Of a stretch of 64,000 nt of DNA, positions 1-8,690 are shown one piece after another. The notes below the pieces were generated by a model. It made no database searches. It had not been told where the DNA came from and worked only from the letters and a program-made list of their open reading frames with translations. A program made the position numbers and the translations under genes. Origin of the DNA: Acidimicrobiia bacterium (GTDB lineage: Bacteria; Actinomycetota; Acidimicrobiia; Spongiisociales; UBA11373). Location: NCBI GenBank assembly GCA_040902765.1, contig JBBDWO010000002.1:62001-126000 (forward strand), read 5' to 3'. Within the stretch, counting starts at the first letter, position 1, and each line of letters begins with the position of its first letter.

Positions 1-720
1 CCGGTGCGGGCGGGTCCTTCGTCCGATGGCGAGGTGATCCTCGTCCACAGCGAGCTGCGGGACGTGATGGCGCTCTCGCTGGACGGATCGGAGCTGTGGC
101 GAACCCGGATCAGGGGCAGCGAGCCTCGAGCGGAGAACTCCCGACTGTGGGCGGCGTCGACGATCATCGGCAACCTGGCCGTGTTCGGGATCCTGCGCGA
201 CGACGTGTACGTCGAGCCGGCCGTGATCGCCCTCGACATCACCGACGGATCCGTCGTATGGGAAGCGAGCGACGCTGCCGGCCTGTCCACCCAGTGGGGG
301 AATGTACGAGCGTCGGTCGCCGCCGTGGAAGGCCTGCTGCTCTTCGCGCCGGCGTACAGCGATCAGCTCTTCGCCCTCGACACCGCCACCGGCGAAACCC
401 TGTGGTCGGTCACGGCTGGCCTCTACTGCTTCAACCACTGGCCGTCGCCCGCCGTCGTGGGGGACCTGGCGATCGTCCCGCGGCAGGATGGTGGGCTCTA
501 CGCGATCTCGATCGTGAACCAGGTGGTCCAATGGAAGATCTACCTGGGCAACCGCGATACGGGCGGACGGTTCCCCGAGGACTTCGAGGGGGACTACTGC
601 AACTCGCTACCCGAGGACGCCTCGGCCATCCAGGCCTCCCCGGCCGTCGCTTCCGATGGCACCATCATCGTCGGCACCCTCGACGGCCGCCTGATCGCCA
701 TCACCGACAGGGATTGGTGA
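1..720 (+). CDS. PQQ-like beta-propeller repeat protein (3' part)
   Basis: The reading frame is open from the first base, so the N-terminus lies outside the window. The visible 239 residues show repeated propeller-blade signatures of the PQQ/quinoprotein type: VIALDITDGSVVWEA, LFALDTATGETLWSV and a final GTLDGRLIAI strand. Such blades occur in secreted or periplasmic dehydrogenases, in BamB-like scaffolds and in many proteins that bind no PQQ. No catalytic residues can be assigned from this fragment. The propeller fold is well supported; the function is not known. Confidence 0.75.
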   Translation, partial: PVRAGPSSDGEVILVHSELRDVMALSLDGSELWRTRIRGSEPRAENSRLWAASTIIGNLAVFGILRDDVYVEPAVIALDITDGSVVWEASDAAGLSTQWGNVRASVAAVEGLLLFAPAYSDQLFALDTATGETLWSVTAGLYCFNHWPSPAVVGDLAIVPRQDGGLYAISIVNQVVQWKIYLGNRDTGGRFPEDFEGDYCNSLPEDASAIQASPAVASDGTIIVGTLDGRLIAITDRDW

Positions 721-726
721 GGCAGG

Positions 727-803
727 CGCGATTCGCAATTCGCAATTCGCAAGTCAAGAGAAGAGTCTTGGCTCTTGAAGGCAACTGGCAACCGGCGACC
801 GGC
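727..803. repeat. Heptad arrays in gap after propeller gene
   Basis: Two 7-bp-period arrays. The first (727-752) has units such as CGATTCG and CAATTCG. The second (780-803) has GGCAACT, GGCAACC, GGCGACC. Between them CAAGAG/CTCTTG can form a short stem. Same class as the arrays at many other gene ends in this window. Confidence 0.75.
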
Positions 804-819
804 CCCCTAGTCTCCGCTG

Positions 820-1617
820 GTGGCCTCTTGGACCGAGCACGCTGAGGGAGTGTTCTCGAAGCGGTACGCATCTCTCGACCTGAACATCGGACTCGTCGTG
901 TGTCCCGACGGGCTGCTGCTCGTCGACACCAGGGCGACCCGTGTCCAAGCGAGACAGCTGAAGGAGGACATCCGGGAGGTGTCCCGCCTTCCCATTCGCT
1001 GGGTGGTCAACACCCACCACCACTGGGACCACACCTTCGGCAACGGCGAGTTCCCCGACACCGCCATCTGGGGGCATGCCCGGTGCGGCCCGACGCTCAC
1101 CGAGAACGCCGAGCGGATGCGCGTGGAGGTGAAGCGGATGGCCCCCGACCATGCCGCCGACCTGGACGAGGTCACGATCGTGCCCCCTCACCACACCTTC
1201 ACCGATGAGATCACCATCGCTTTCGGCGGACGAACAGTGCAGCTGCGCCACTTCGGGCCGGCGCATACCGACAACGACACGGTGGTGATCGTGCCCGATG
1301 CCGACGTGGTGTTCGCTGGCGACCTCGTCGAGGAGAGCGCGCCTCCCGGCTTCGGGGATTCCTACCCGTTCCAGTGGCCGACCGTCGATCGGATGCTCGC
1401 GTCGAGCGCCGGCGGGGTCGTGGTCCCGGGCCATGGCGCTCCGGTCGATGCCGCCTTCGTGCTCGCCCAGGCCGGGGAGCTCGCCGAGGTGGCGCAGATC
1501 GCCAGCGACCGCCACGCAGTCGGCATGACGCCCGAAGAGGCGGCTGCGGCAGGTGGGCCCTATCCGGAACGGACCTTGATCGATGCCTTCACCCGCGCCT
1601 GGGAGCAGGTCCCGTGA
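820..1617 (+). CDS. Metallo-beta-lactamase-fold hydrolase
   Basis: 265 residues from a GTG start. The zinc-binding motif THHHWDH lies near residues 64-70, with downstream histidine in FGPAHTDND, the aspartate in VFAGDLV and a late PGHG histidine, together a complete dinuclear metal site. The size and the simple single domain resemble glyoxalase-II/quinolinase-like subfamilies; the substrate cannot be read from sequence. Its TGA overlaps the GTG start of the following alpha/beta hydrolase, so the two are probably translationally coupled and may act in one hydrolytic pathway. The start is chosen because the fold begins within about 15 residues of it. Confidence 0.88.
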   Translation: MASWTEHAEGVFSKRYASLDLNIGLVVCPDGLLLVDTRATRVQARQLKEDIREVSRLPIRWVVNTHHHWDHTFGNGEFPDTAIWGHARCGPTLTENAERMRVEVKRMAPDHAADLDEVTIVPPHHTFTDEITIAFGGRTVQLRHFGPAHTDNDTVVIVPDADVVFAGDLVEESAPPGFGDSYPFQWPTVDRMLASSAGGVVVPGHGAPVDAAFVLAQAGELAEVAQIASDRHAVGMTPEEAAAAGGPYPERTLIDAFTRAWEQVP

Positions 1618-2510
1618 CGGACACGGCGGCCGGGGCGCCGCGGTGGTTCCGGGATGCACTCGCCGGCGAGGCACCGGGGCGTCGCGTCACCGTCGACGGC
1701 GCCGAAGTGCACTTCCTCGAGTGGGGCGACCAGGGTGATCCCGGCCTGGTGTTGGTCCACGGCGGCGCCGCCCACGCCCGCTGGTGGTCGCACCTCGCTC
1801 CCCTGTTCACCCATCACTATCACGTCGCCGCGCTGGACCTCACCGGCCACGGTGACAGCGACCGCCGGGAGCGTTACTCCCACGACCTGTGGGCCGCCGA
1901 GATCATGGCGGTCGCTGCCGAAGCGGGCTTCCCCGGGCCGCCGGTGGTCGTGGGCCATTCCCTTGGCGGGCTGGTCACGATTCAAACGGCGGCGACCTAC
2001 GGGGACGCGCTCGCCGGGGCGGTGATCGTCGATTCCCCGGTGCGGCGCCCCGACCCCGAGACGGAGGAGGGTCGCGGAGGGCGCGCCTTTCGCTCCCCGG
2101 GCGTGTATCCCGACCTCGAGACCGCCCTCGACCACTTCCATCTCATCCCGCCGCAACCCGATCCCGAGCCGTGGATCCTCGACCACGTCGCCCGCCACTC
2201 GCTTCGCGAGACGCCGGACGGATGGACGTGGAAGTTCGACACCAACCTGTTCACCCACACGATGGTGCCGATGAACGCCCAACTCGCATCGGTCGAGTGT
2301 CGGGTCGCGGTGCTCCGCGGCGAGCACAGCGTGGTGGTCCCCGAGGACACGGCCAGGTACATGTACGAGCTGATGGGGAGGGTTTCTCCCGTCGTGACCA
2401 TCCCCGAGGCACACCACCACCTCATCCTCGACCAGCCGTTGTCGTTCGTCTCGGCGCTGCGCACCCTCCTCGCCGACTGGGAGCACTCCGTTCCGTACCA
2501 ACGGGACTGA
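1614..2510 (+). CDS. Alpha/beta hydrolase
   Basis: 298 residues from the GTG inside GTGA, overlapping the preceding stop by 3 bp. Oxyanion-hole segment VLVHGGAAH, nucleophile elbow GHSLGG (Ser in a G-x-S-x-G context), a late acidic region and a terminal histidine in the EAHHHL segment give the catalytic triad of the alpha/beta hydrolase superfamily. A cap region lies between the nucleophile and the late histidine. Substrate unknown; an esterase, lactonase or C-C bond hydrolase would all fit. Coupling to the metallo-hydrolase upstream suggests joint use. Confidence 0.88.
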   Translation: MTDTAAGAPRWFRDALAGEAPGRRVTVDGAEVHFLEWGDQGDPGLVLVHGGAAHARWWSHLAPLFTHHYHVAALDLTGHGDSDRRERYSHDLWAAEIMAVAAEAGFPGPPVVVGHSLGGLVTIQTAATYGDALAGAVIVDSPVRRPDPETEEGRGGRAFRSPGVYPDLETALDHFHLIPPQPDPEPWILDHVARHSLRETPDGWTWKFDTNLFTHTMVPMNAQLASVECRVAVLRGEHSVVVPEDTARYMYELMGRVSPVVTIPEAHHHLILDQPLSFVSALRTLLADWEHSVPYQRD

Positions 2511-2535
2511 GGCTTGGGGCTCGGCGATGCCCAGC

Positions 2536-2558
2536 CCCAGTACCAGGTACCAAGTACC
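2536..2558. repeat. Heptad array upstream of SRAP gene
   Basis: Three 7-bp units, CCCAGTA, CCAGGTA, CCAAGTA. A related but inverted pair occurs near 59373 and 59613. Confidence 0.65.
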
Positions 2559-2598
2559 GCAGCGGAACGTCAACCGTCCGCGTGCCATCATCCGCTGC

Positions 2599-3273
2599 AT
2601 GTGTGGTCGGTTCGTTCAGGCTCACTCGGCCGAGGAGTATGCCCTCCACTTCGGTGCTGCCGAGGTCCTCGCCGATCCGCAGGCGCCGTCGTGGAACGTG
2701 GCACCGACGGATCGCGTGTACGCGGTGGCCTCTCACGATGGGCGGAGATCGCTGGGTAGCTACCGGTGGGGTCTGGTCCCGTGGTTTGCCGACAGCCCCA
2801 AGGTGGCTTCACGACACATCAACGCCCGTGCCGAGACGGCTGCGACGAGTCCGGTGTTCAAGGACTCGTTCCAGCGGAAGCGGTGCCTGATCCCGGCCGA
2901 TGGCTTCTACGAGTGGAAACGCATGGACCAGGGCGGAAAGTTGGCGCACTTCGTGCACGCCACCGACGGATCCCCGCTCGCCCTCGCCGGCCTGTGGGCG
3001 TCTTGGAAGGACCCTGAAGGAGAGCGCTTGACCACCTGCACCATCATCACGACCACGCCGAACGAGGTCGTCGCACCGATCCACGATCGGATGCCCGCCG
3101 TGCTCTCGGCCGATGCCTGGGACCGGTGGCTCGACCCGGACAACGCCGACACGGAGGGGTTGCGAGCCCTGTTGGGGCCAGCACCCGACGGCATCCTGAC
3201 CCACCATCCCGTCTCCAGCCTGGTCAACAGCGTCAAGAACAACCTGCCGGAGTTGATCGAACCGCTGAGATAG
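2599..3273 (+). CDS. SRAP-domain protein (YedK/HMCES family)
   Basis: 224 residues. The start is fixed by the family: the catalytic cysteine must be residue 2, and only the ATG at 2599 gives MCGRF. SRAP proteins form a thiazolidine crosslink with abasic sites in single-stranded DNA and shield them during replication. Visible family landmarks are WNVAPTD (Asn that positions the abasic site), the ADGFYEW glutamate and the HPVSS histidine. Length is that of bacterial YedK. It stands alone here, but the same window encodes an endonuclease IV-like fusion, another abasic-site protein. Confidence 0.95.
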   Translation: MCGRFVQAHSAEEYALHFGAAEVLADPQAPSWNVAPTDRVYAVASHDGRRSLGSYRWGLVPWFADSPKVASRHINARAETAATSPVFKDSFQRKRCLIPADGFYEWKRMDQGGKLAHFVHATDGSPLALAGLWASWKDPEGERLTTCTIITTTPNEVVAPIHDRMPAVLSADAWDRWLDPDNADTEGLRALLGPAPDGILTHHPVSSLVNSVKNNLPELIEPLR

Positions 3274-3283
3274 GCGGGCTTGG

Positions 3284-3426
3284 ACTCTCTCCCCCCGTAG
3301 GGGGGAGTACCGCCGAAGGCGGGGAGGGGGGAGGGCGATCACTGCGGAGGCCTCGCGACGCGTCTGGCCTCCCCCTCCGTCATCGGCCTACGGCCGATGG
3401 CACCTCCCCCTTCGGGGGAGGAGAGT
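3284..3426 (-). repeat. Compound hairpin element, full copy A
   Basis: About 143 bp, bounded by ACTCTC/GAGAGT ends. Each end has a CTCCCCC...GGGGGAG hairpin followed by a second small hairpin (GCCGAAGGC on one side, ATCGGCC/GGCCGAT on the other) and a GGAGGGGG(G)AGG block. The centre contains a conserved GCGAC/GCGT core with flanking GGCC. Relative to copies at 13444 and 59425 it is inverted. It fills the gap between the SRAP and DHA2 genes. Confidence 0.75.
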
Positions 3427-3468
3427 CGGGGAGTCGGCCGCCGACCCGACCCGGTACCCTCCCTCCCC

Positions 3469-4884
3469 ATGTCCTCCCCTGCCCAACTGCGTCTCGGCAC
3501 GCCCGCCGCTCGATGGGTGCTGGTCGTCACCATCCTCGCCAGCGGGATCGCCTTCCTCGACGGCTTCGTGGTCAACGTGTCGCTGGAGGCGATCCGCGAC
3601 GACTTCGGAGCGTCGTTCTCGTGGCAACAGTGGGTCGTCGCCTCCTACGCGCTGACCCTCGGGGCCTTTCTGCTGCTGGGAGGCTCCCTCGGTGATCACC
3701 TAGGGCGGAGGACCGTGTTCCTCGCCGGGCTGGTCGTCTTCGGCGTGGCCTCGCTCGCCTGTGGCGCCGCCCCATCGTTGCAGCTGCTGGTCGTCTTCCG
3801 TGCGATCCAGGGCATCGGGGCAGCCCTCCTGGTCCCATCCAGCCTCGCCATCATCCAGAGCACCTTCGTCAAGGAGGACCGCGGCCAGGCCATCGGGATC
3901 TGGTCGGGCGTCTCCGGCCTGGCGATCATCATCGGCCCATTCCTGGGTGGCCTCCTCACCGACCTCTTCTCCTGGCGACTGGTGTTCTTGATCAACCCTC
4001 CGATCATCGCGTTCACCGTGTGGGCGACACGACGCCATGTGCCCGAACCGAGGGTCGAGAGGAGGGGCCGCCTCGACATCGCCGGCGCCGTACTCATCGC
4101 CGTGGCACTCGCTGGCATCGTCTACGTCCTCATAGAGGGCAGCCGCATCGGGTGGTCTTCGCCGCTTGCGGTCGGGAGTCTCACGGTCGGGCTCGTCGCC
4201 CTCGTCGCCTTCTTCGTGGTGGAAGCCAGGACCAGCCATCCGATGCTGCCCCTCGACCTGTTCCGCATACGACAGTTCAGCGGAGCCAACCTCGCCACCC
4301 TGCTGATCTACTTCGCCCTCAGCGGCGTGTCGTTCTTCACCGTGCTCCAGTTCCTCGGCGCCCACGGGTACTCGTCACTCCAAGCCGGTGCGGCGCTGGC
4401 GCCAATCACGGTGCTGCTCTTCCTCATGTCACCGCAGATGGGGAAGCTGGCGTCGGCCATCGGGCCGAGAATCCCGATGACCGTGGGACCGATCGTGGCC
4501 GGTGTCGGTACCTTCATGCTCACCTGGATCACCGAGCCGGGGCCCTACCTGACATCCGCTCTCCCGGGTCTGGTCGTCTTCGGGATAGGCCTGGGTATCA
4601 CGGTGGCCCCGCTCACCGCAGCCGCCCTCTCCGCCCTCGACGAAGACCGGGCCGGAACCGCGTCAGGTGTCAACAACGCGGTGGCACGCATCGCCGGCCT
4701 GCTGGCGCCCGTGCTGCTCCCCTTCGCGGCCGGGATCGCCGGGATCGACGCCCCGACTGACCCCGCGTTCGCCGTCGGATTCGAAAAGGCCATGTGGATC
4801 GGCGGTGCCCTGCTGATCGCCGGCGGCCTCGTGTCGTGGGCGATGATCCGAAGGGACGAGGAGCGAGGGGCGAGGGGCGAGTAG
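3469..4884 (+). CDS. MFS drug-exporter-like transporter (DHA2, 14 TM)
   Basis: 471 residues, start at ATG 3469 (an upstream in-frame ATG would read through the hairpin element). Hydrophobicity pattern and length fit 14 membrane segments of the DHA2/EmrB-QacA family of proton-coupled multidrug or metabolite exporters. Visible motifs: GxLGDHLGRR between TM2 and TM3 (MFS motif A) and GIGAALLVPSSLA in TM4-5. The last codons and the TAG stop lie inside a heptad array (GAGGGGC and GAGTAGC units), so the C-terminal EERGARGE tail is repeat-derived. Confidence 0.92.
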   Translation: MSSPAQLRLGTPAARWVLVVTILASGIAFLDGFVVNVSLEAIRDDFGASFSWQQWVVASYALTLGAFLLLGGSLGDHLGRRTVFLAGLVVFGVASLACGAAPSLQLLVVFRAIQGIGAALLVPSSLAIIQSTFVKEDRGQAIGIWSGVSGLAIIIGPFLGGLLTDLFSWRLVFLINPPIIAFTVWATRRHVPEPRVERRGRLDIAGAVLIAVALAGIVYVLIEGSRIGWSSPLAVGSLTVGLVALVAFFVVEARTSHPMLPLDLFRIRQFSGANLATLLIYFALSGVSFFTVLQFLGAHGYSSLQAGAALAPITVLLFLMSPQMGKLASAIGPRIPMTVGPIVAGVGTFMLTWITEPGPYLTSALPGLVVFGIGLGITVAPLTAAALSALDEDRAGTASGVNNAVARIAGLLAPVLLPFAAGIAGIDAPTDPAFAVGFEKAMWIGGALLIAGGLVSWAMIRRDEERGARGE

Positions 4885-4958
4885 CGAGTAGCGAGATCGC
4901 ACCGAGCTGCTCCTCGCGTCTGGTCGCGTCTAGCCAATAGCCGATAGCCAATAGCCAG
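4858..4958. repeat. Heptad arrays across the MFS stop codon
   Basis: 4858-4892 holds five exact-phase units (GAGGAGC, GAGGGGC twice, GAGTAGC twice), and the transporter's TAG lies within one GAGTAGC unit. 4934-4958 holds CCAATAG, CCGATAG, CCAATAG. The ABC permease gene ends 6 bp further on. Confidence 0.8.
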
Positions 4959-4963
4959 GCGAA

Positions 4964-5809
4964 CTACTCGGCGCCAATCTCCGAGGACCGGCCCCGGCGG
5001 CCCTTCGCGCCTTCCCGGCCCTCCTTGGGATCCCAGCTGAAGAACTTCAGCGCGAGCGCCGCTCCGACCACGCCCCAGGCGAGCAGGATGCCCCACCGTC
5101 CCCAGCTGAACGCCGAGCCCGACACCGCCGGATTGAAGGCGTCCTGGAAAGCTCGGGCAAAGTGCTTGAGCGGCAGCACGTCGCCGACCCTCTGTAGCCA
5201 CGCAGGGGCGTCGGCCGTGACGATGAAGACCTCAGAGACGAACGCCATCGGCAGGATCGTCGCGTTGGTGATCGCAGGAGCGCTGTCGCCCGACGGGGCG
5301 AGCGCGGCGACCAGCAGGCCCAGCGCCGAGAAGGCAAGGGTGCCGATGATGAAGGTGATCAAGGCGGCGGGCAGCCTCGCCGCATAAACGGGCACGCCGA
5401 ACACGAAGTGCCCGACCGCCATCATCAGCGTGATGGCGATGGCGGCGATCCAGATGGCCGACCCGACCTTGCCGACGATGTAGAGCGAACGCGGCAGGGG
5501 CGTCCCGAGGAACCGCTTGAGGATGCCCTCGTCGCGGGCGATCGCACCGGCGATACCGAGGTTCGTGTAGGTGGCCGACGCCGCGGCGAAGGCTCCGAGC
5601 GTCGGTGCGAAGAACTGGGCCACCGTGAACGAACCCCTTGGTCCCAGGTCGATGTCCTCTCCCCCGAAGATGAGGGAGAAAAGGAAGAGGAACATGAGCG
5701 GGAAGAGGATCGTGAAGAAGGCGGCGACGGGGGACCGCCAGAACAGGCGGTTCTCGTAGCGGATCTGCGACCAGATGAGCGCCGGGGTGCTGGCGCGGGA
5801 ATCAGCCAT
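4964..5809 (-). CDS. ABC-2 type transporter permease
   Basis: 281 residues. N-terminal cytoplasmic helix, then about six membrane segments including PLMFLFLFSLIFGG near residues 38-51 and the GDSAPAITNATILPM region typical of ABC-2 permeases. It pairs with the ATPase immediately upstream, whose stop codon overlaps its start by 8 bp. Such pairs export drugs, polyketides, lipids or peptides from the cytoplasm; the substrate is unknown. The C-terminal tail is charged (KEGREGAKGRRGR). Confidence 0.9.
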   Translation of the reverse strand: MADSRASTPALIWSQIRYENRLFWRSPVAAFFTILFPLMFLFLFSLIFGGEDIDLGPRGSFTVAQFFAPTLGAFAAASATYTNLGIAGAIARDEGILKRFLGTPLPRSLYIVGKVGSAIWIAAIAITLMMAVGHFVFGVPVYAARLPAALITFIIGTLAFSALGLLVAALAPSGDSAPAITNATILPMAFVSEVFIVTADAPAWLQRVGDVLPLKHFARAFQDAFNPAVSGSAFSWGRWGILLAWGVVGAALALKFFSWDPKEGREGAKGRRGRSSEIGAE

Positions 5810-6695
5810 CGCCGTCGCCGGTGAGAGACAGGTACACGTCCTCCAGTGATGACCGGGTGACGGCGAGCCCGTGCAGTGGAGTGCCCGAGGCGAGCGCCCA
5901 TCCGGTGAGTTCGTTGAGCAGAGCCACCGGATCGGCGGCCTCGACCCGCACCCGTCCGTCGGGACCCGGCTGGAAGGCGACAGGCAGGCCGGTCGTCCCC
6001 GGAGGGACGGAGAACTCGATGATGGTGGCGGCGTCGGCGCGCCCGCCGAGGGTCTCGGGAGTGCCCTCGGCGACGATCCGTCCGGCGGCGATCACGGCCA
6101 CCCGGTCGGCGAGGTACTGCGCCTCGTCCATGTAGTGGGTGGTGAGCAGGATCGTCTTGCCCAGGGCCTTGAGGTCATCGACCAGCGACCAGGAGCGGCG
6201 GCGGGCCGATGGATCGAAACCCGTGGTGGGTTCGTCCAGGAAGATCAGATCGGGATCGCCGATGATCCCCAGGGCCAGGTCGAGCCTCCGCTGCTGACCG
6301 CCCGACAGCGTCTTCACCCTGGCGTCGGCCTTCTCGCCCAATCCGACGAGGTCGATCACGTCGTCAACCGGGAGCGACCTGGTGTACATCGGGGCGAAAA
6401 ACCGCAGGGTCTCGCGCACCGTGAGCTCCTTGTTGACACCGGACGACTGGAGGACGATGCCGATGCGGTCGCGGAATTCGCGCCCGCCCGACCCGGGATC
6501 GACACCGAGGACACGAACCTGGCCGTCGGTCGGAGTGAGGAATCCCTCGAGCACCTCGACCGTGGTGGTCTTGCCGGCCCCGTTGGGACCGAGGAGAGCG
6601 AACACCTCGCCGATTTCGACGGTGAGATCGATGCCGCGAACCGCCTCGACAGTGCCGTAGTGCTTGACCAGACCTCGGATCTCGATGGCGGGCAT
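5802..6695 (-). CDS. ABC transporter ATP-binding protein (DrrA/CcmA-like)
   Basis: 297 residues. Walker A GPNGAGKTTT (about 36-45), Q-loop region VLQSSGVNKELTV, signature LSGGQQRRLDLALGI (about 134), Walker B LIFLDEPTTG followed by FDPSARR, and the switch histidine in TTHYMDEA. A C-terminal domain of about 85 residues is typical of DrrA-type exporters. First gene of a two-gene unit with the ABC-2 permease; overlap of 8 bp implies coupled translation. Confidence 0.93.
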   Translation of the reverse strand: MPAIEIRGLVKHYGTVEAVRGIDLTVEIGEVFALLGPNGAGKTTTVEVLEGFLTPTDGQVRVLGVDPGSGGREFRDRIGIVLQSSGVNKELTVRETLRFFAPMYTRSLPVDDVIDLVGLGEKADARVKTLSGGQQRRLDLALGIIGDPDLIFLDEPTTGFDPSARRRSWSLVDDLKALGKTILLTTHYMDEAQYLADRVAVIAAGRIVAEGTPETLGGRADAATIIEFSVPPGTTGLPVAFQPGPDGRVRVEAADPVALLNELTGWALASGTPLHGLAVTRSSLEDVYLSLTGDGDG

Positions 6696-6730
6696 CGGCG
6701 GGAGCCTACCGATACCCTGTCGGATCCGAA

Positions 6731-7693
6731 TCAGCGCAGGTGCGGCACTACCTCCTCGGCGAAGACCTCCAAGCCGTCTCCCCAGAGGGTGTCGGGCAGA
6801 TAGGCAATCACGTACACACAGCCCTCCTCCTGGAACTCGGCGAGGCGCTCGGTCACCTGCGCCGCCGTCCCCGCCAACACGATGGGGCTCCTCAGGTAGG
6901 CGTCCACGGGACGACCGCCCTGGGCGGCAGCCCGCTCGAGCTTGGCTTGCAACGACGCCTCGTCGCTGGCCACGACCAGGATCGTGTGCATCGTGCGACC
7001 GATCTCCGCCGGATCACGGCCGATCTCGGCGCAGTGACGGTCGAGGATCTCGCCCTTCCTGCGGAAGGTTTCCAGGTTCCCGGCGTAGTTGGAGAAGTCG
7101 GCGTGCTCGGCCACGACGCGCAGCGTCATCTCCTCGCCGCCGCCGGCGATCCAGATCGGAGGGTGCGGCTGCTGGATGGGTCGGGGGTGGTTGATGGCCC
7201 CGTCGATGCGATAGTGCTTGCCCTGGAAGGTCGCCTCGTCCTGCGACCACATGGCCTTGACGATCCGCACCGCCTCGTCGAGCTGGCGGATGCGAGTGGA
7301 ACCCTTGGGGAAGGGATACCCGTACGCCAGGTACTCCTCCTCGTACCAGCCGGCCCCGATGGCGAACTCGAGCCGACCACCAGAAATGACATCGATGGTG
7401 CTGGCCACCTTGGCGAGGTACGACGGCGGGCGGTAGGAGTTGCAGGTACACATCTGTCCGAGCCGGACCCGTTCGGTGGCCACGGCGAGAGATGCCATGA
7501 GAGTCCAGGCCTCGAAGGTCGATTCCTGGGTCGGTTCGGGGACCGTGTGGAAGTGGTCGTACACCCACAGGGAGTCGTAGCCGAGTGCTTCCGTTCGAGA
7601 CGCCACGTCGAGGATCGCCGGCCACTGTTCGTCGACCGGAACCCCGACGAGATCCATCCTCCAACCCTGCGGTACGAAGACGCCGAACTGCAT
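6731..7693 (-). CDS. LLM-class oxidoreductase, probably F420-dependent
   Basis: 320 residues with a luciferase-like TIM barrel: MQFGVFVPQGW start, YDSLWVYDHFHTVPEP, RVRLGQMCTCNSYRPP, and ISGGRLEFAIGAGWYEEEY, which is the hallmark 'GR(l)xxGxGaGW' segment of actinobacterial F420-dependent members. These use F420 or FMN to reduce or oxidise small substrates. No F420 biosynthesis gene is in the window, so the cofactor is inferred from family similarity. Confidence 0.88.
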   Translation of the reverse strand: MQFGVFVPQGWRMDLVGVPVDEQWPAILDVASRTEALGYDSLWVYDHFHTVPEPTQESTFEAWTLMASLAVATERVRLGQMCTCNSYRPPSYLAKVASTIDVISGGRLEFAIGAGWYEEEYLAYGYPFPKGSTRIRQLDEAVRIVKAMWSQDEATFQGKHYRIDGAINHPRPIQQPHPPIWIAGGGEEMTLRVVAEHADFSNYAGNLETFRRKGEILDRHCAEIGRDPAEIGRTMHTILVVASDEASLQAKLERAAAQGGRPVDAYLRSPIVLAGTAAQVTERLAEFQEEGCVYVIAYLPDTLWGDGLEVFAEEVVPHLR

Positions 7694-7783
7694 ACCGAGA
7701 CCCTAGTGAGGCTAGCCAGACCCCCGAGGGGCGGCTCACCTCACTCCGTCGGGATAGCGACGGGAACGGGCGACAATCGGCTC

Positions 7784-8638
7784 ATGGCGAGCACCGACGA
7801 TCAGGGCGTCGACCGCGGGTTCTTCGGACCCGACAGCATGACCTGGCGCATCAATCAGGAGCTCACGGTGCTGTTCGGTGGGGTCCGGGCGCTGCTCATG
7901 CATGCCGCCCACCCGCTGGTGGCCGCCGGCGCCCGCCAGACCGCCACCTACCGGCGCGATCCCTGGGCGCGTCTCCTACGCACCCTGAGCCTCCAACTGC
8001 TGCTCCCGTTCGGCACCCGGGTCGAAGCGACCGAGGCGGCCGGTCGGCTCAACCGCCTCCACAAAGTCATCAACGGCACCGATGAGGTCACCGGGGAGTA
8101 CTACGACGCCCTCGACCCGGACCTGCTCCTGTGGGTCCATGCGTGCCTGGAGCAGAGCAGCGTCCTGCTCTACGAGCTCACCGTGGGTCCCCTCACCGAT
8201 GCCGAGAAGGGGCGCTTCCACCAGGAGAATCTGAAGGCAGCCGAGCTGGTCCTGCTTGACCGTGACCGGGTGCCCGCCACCTACACCGACCTCGAGGCAT
8301 ACATCGACGGGGTGGTCGCCTCCGACCGCCTCCTCCTCACCGACGTGGCGACCGAACTCGCCGACCTGGTACGCGGCGGTCCGGTGCCCCTGCACCTCAA
8401 GCCGATCTGGCGTTTCATCGCCTTCGCCGCCGTCGGCACGCTGCCGCCCCGAGTGCGTGATTTGTACGGCTACCGATGGGGCCGGGTACGCGGGGTGCTG
8501 CTCTGGGCAAGCCTGGGGTTCCTCAGACTCGTGCGGCCGATCCTCCCGGCTCGGATCCGCCTCGTCCTCCCGGCCCGGGTGGCCCTGAAACGGCTCAACG
8601 GTGAGGACGTCCCGATGCCGAGGCCGACGACGCGGTAG
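7784..8638 (+). CDS. MpaB-family (DUF2236) oxygenase-like protein
   Basis: 284 residues; ATG 7784 chosen because the family begins close to this point and the frame farther upstream is antisense to the LLM gene. Recognisable elements: FGGVRALLMHAAHPLVAAG (heme-ligand-type histidine region of DUF2236), TYRRDPWARLLRTL, and LLWVHACLEQSSVLLY with a second conserved His. DUF2236 contains latex-clearing-like and mycophenolic-acid oxygenase (MpaB) proteins; in actinobacteria most members are uncharacterised. Confidence 0.85.
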   Translation: MASTDDQGVDRGFFGPDSMTWRINQELTVLFGGVRALLMHAAHPLVAAGARQTATYRRDPWARLLRTLSLQLLLPFGTRVEATEAAGRLNRLHKVINGTDEVTGEYYDALDPDLLLWVHACLEQSSVLLYELTVGPLTDAEKGRFHQENLKAAELVLLDRDRVPATYTDLEAYIDGVVASDRLLLTDVATELADLVRGGPVPLHLKPIWRFIAFAAVGTLPPRVRDLYGYRWGRVRGVLLWASLGFLRLVRPILPARIRLVLPARVALKRLNGEDVPMPRPTTR

Positions 8639-8690
8639 CCCGGGCACCTCTCACCCCAGACCGCTACCGACAGTCGGCTCGTCAGCGGTC

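Noticed and set aside
6740-7783. Long open frame antisense to the LLM gene and continuous with the MpaB-like gene
   Set aside because: It is the mirror of a well-conserved minus-strand gene in high-GC DNA and has no family character; MpaB family starts at 7784.
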